From positions 1 to 64,000 of the forward strand of contig JAAPAO010000134.1 in NCBI GenBank assembly GCA_013115145.1: 64,000 nt of DNA, in the 5' to 3' direction. This stretch comes from Perkinsus chesapeaki. Lineage: Eukaryota; Perkinsozoa; Perkinsida; Perkinsidae. The notes below the pieces were generated by a model that saw only the letters and a program-made list of their open reading frames with translations, ran no database searches and was not told the origin of the DNA. Position 1 is the first letter of the stretch; every line of letters starts with the position of its first letter. Positions 63,201-64,000 of this stretch are shown one piece after another. The position numbers and the translations under genes were made by a program.

Positions 63201-63959
63201 GGCACGTCTAGGTCAGGGAATGAGTTGTCTCATATTTACACAACATCCAGTGGATCATCCACTGTGGATGCCATCCACCTTACAACCTTCGAGTATTAAG
63301 TAATATTTCGTGTTTGCTATGAAAAAAAACGGACATCCGTTTCCATTCCTAATAGGAAATAGTGTAAGAAATAGAAATTTCCTATAATATGGGATCGATA
63401 TAGTATGAACAGCTTTTCGAGGGATATGGAGATACTACTGCCGCCAACTTACTCATTGAGTTTCTCTGTGAGCGCTACTTGTTCTTGAAGCTCCACGATT
63501 TGTCTTTTTAACTTATCTATCTCTTTCTCCTTTTCAGTGTGGACATTCCTCAGGAGCTGTAGCTCTTCAAAGCCTGAAACCGATGCATTCTCCTTGCATG
63601 ATTAACCGTATAACTTACACAGCTCGCTTTTGCTTTTCAACCCGTCCACGTGCCTCATCGCTTTCTCTCTCTCGCATCGCTGCAACACCGTAATGAAATA
63701 CCAATGTGGAATGCAAACTTGCCTCGGTCTCTAGCTGATCCAGCAAGCTTTGATTCTCCTGTTTGTAGTGCTCCATTTCGGCTCTGCTCTCCCGTTCTAG
63801 ATTAATGTTCGCCCTTTTCAGTGCCTTGAGCATACGGAAATTTTCATTGACCGCCAGGCTGACAGCTACCTCGATTTTTTCTTCCAGAAACTTGGTTTGA
63901 ATGAAAGATTCATGCATTGCTTTCTCCAGCTGTTCAGAATGTTTATTTGACGCGGATCT
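54266..63959 (-). CDS. Very large coiled-coil protein, many short exons (5' end outside the window)
   Basis: At least 24 exons with heptad repeats and almost no other sequence type. Well-supported exons are 63723-63959, 63619-63679, 63453-63573, 63060-63180, 62332-62433, 61725-61814, 58571-58721, 58399-58503, 58199-58303, 58048-58152, 57469-57570, 57364-57424, 56903-56972, 56469-56536, 56345-56414, 56049-56128, 55550-55695, 55209-55292, 55050-55158 and 54266-54401. Typical text is EEELRQLLEQ-style: IDKLKRQIVELQEQVALTEK and DLIEELEKLRGRVSAQ. A Ser/Pro-rich exon (about 54115-54224, donor gtaagt) leads toward an unseen C-terminus. It resembles golgin, centrosomal or CCDC scaffolds, but coiled coils do not allow naming. 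The exon 63723 donor is GC. A gamma-glutamyl hydrolase gene lies antisense in the 61.7-60.17 kb intron. Confidence 0.8.
56196..56216. repeat. 21-nt perfect palindrome centred on one base
   Basis: AATTAGTTCC, then G, then GGAACTAATT. It lies in an intron of the coiled-coil gene and is one of a recurring class of such palindromes in this window. Confidence 0.95.
59911..59931. repeat. 21-nt perfect palindrome centred on one base
   Basis: CGAGTCGGGA, then G, then TCCCGACTCG. A further hairpin (CCGTCCCG, GCT, CGGGACGG) follows at 59946-59964. Both lie in an intron of the coiled-coil gene. Confidence 0.95.
60086..60106. repeat. 21-nt perfect palindrome centred on one base
   Basis: TCACTAAGAC, then G, then GTCTTAGTGA. 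It sits about 70 bp before the start of the gamma-glutamyl hydrolase gene, between coiled-coil exons. Confidence 0.95.
60179..61149 (+). CDS. Gamma-glutamyl hydrolase (peptidase C26), with one frameshift
   Basis: Removes gamma-linked glutamates from folate polyglutamates and related compounds, usually in lysosomes or outside the cell. Landmarks in order are SPVVGVLAHPP, EFLESAGIQVVPLLYDD, GVYLPDGNVDVT, LLGMCQGHQILAALAAG (nucleophile Cys) and MYGLQWHPEMIPYLW (catalytic His). The N-terminus from 60179 (MTSLYHLLYQCHIMTMVFAG) is hydrophobic, as for a secreted enzyme. The frame changes near 60782: upstream text ends PPEMWDDLEG and downstream resumes QFVMTSTSVDPVNNKVFSAT, consistent with one missing base and not an intron. 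A 48-bp intron (60964-61011) is likely near the 3' end; it is a multiple of three, so retention would also be open. The gene is nested antisense within an intron of the coiled-coil gene. Confidence 0.85.
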
Positions 63960-64000
63960 CTGAAATCAGGAATACCACGATTCTGGGCCTCGCCTCGACA

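Noticed and set aside
1-64000. CRISPR arrays, bacterial operons, ribosome-binding sites, rRNA genes, LTR retrotransposons
   Set aside because: None seen. The spaced repeats are simple tandem arrays, and gene structure is eukaryotic.

Overview
This is nuclear DNA of an intron-rich unicellular eukaryote. The direct signs are GT-AG spliceosomal introns, very often only 33-57 bp long, in nearly every gene; a spliceosomal SmE gene; a eukaryotic tRNA-Pro gene; GAF, TLDc and TMEM245 type proteins; and almost no long open frames. A perkinsid-like alveolate or another small-intron protist would fit. That placement is inference, because no lineage-specific marker was found. Most genes can only be read by joining short exons, so coordinates below are gene spans and exon positions are given in the evidence.

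Layout. 0.1-1.0 kb (+): 3' end of an S28 serine carboxypeptidase, converging on a long minus-strand coiled-coil/GAF gene (7.9 to 1.3 kb). 8.4-14.6 kb (-): a TMEM245 (AI-2E/PerM type) membrane protein. 14.7-15.5 kb (-): a COMM-domain-like gene. 15.6-17.3 kb (-): galactokinase. 18.0 kb (+): tRNA-Pro(AGG). 18.6-19.7 kb (-): a YccF-family membrane protein. 22.1-23.6 kb (-): SmE, followed by an assembly gap in repeats. 24.5-31.8 kb (-): an OXR1-like GRAM+TLDc gene whose last intron holds an antisense, frameshifted remnant of a non-LTR retrotransposon with a restriction-like endonuclease. 32.6-33.1 kb (-): a phytochelatin-synthase-type (C83) enzyme. 35.3-42.5 kb (-): five tandem genes of one GNAT N-acetyltransferase family. 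Four encode signal peptides, one encodes two GNAT domains in tandem, one is a pseudogene, and one has lost its ATG. 42.5-49.9 kb: gene-poor, with a 61-bp perfect hairpin, a short HAD-like gene and a small secreted cysteine-rich ORF. 49.9-53.3 kb (-): a five-EF-hand protein. 54.3 kb to the right edge (-): a very large coiled-coil protein of at least 24 exons, with a gamma-glutamyl hydrolase gene (+) nested antisense in one of its introns.

How it fits together. There is no operon logic. Nearly all protein genes lie on the minus strand, and the nested and convergent genes are the exceptions. Three genes touch glutathione, folate and redox chemistry (the C83 enzyme, gamma-glutamyl hydrolase and the OXR1-like TLDc protein), but nothing in the sequence shows they are linked. 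The most distinctive biology is the local family of secreted GNAT enzymes. The most distinctive genome features are a motif shared by several introns of the TLDc gene and many perfect short palindromes with a single central base in non-coding DNA.
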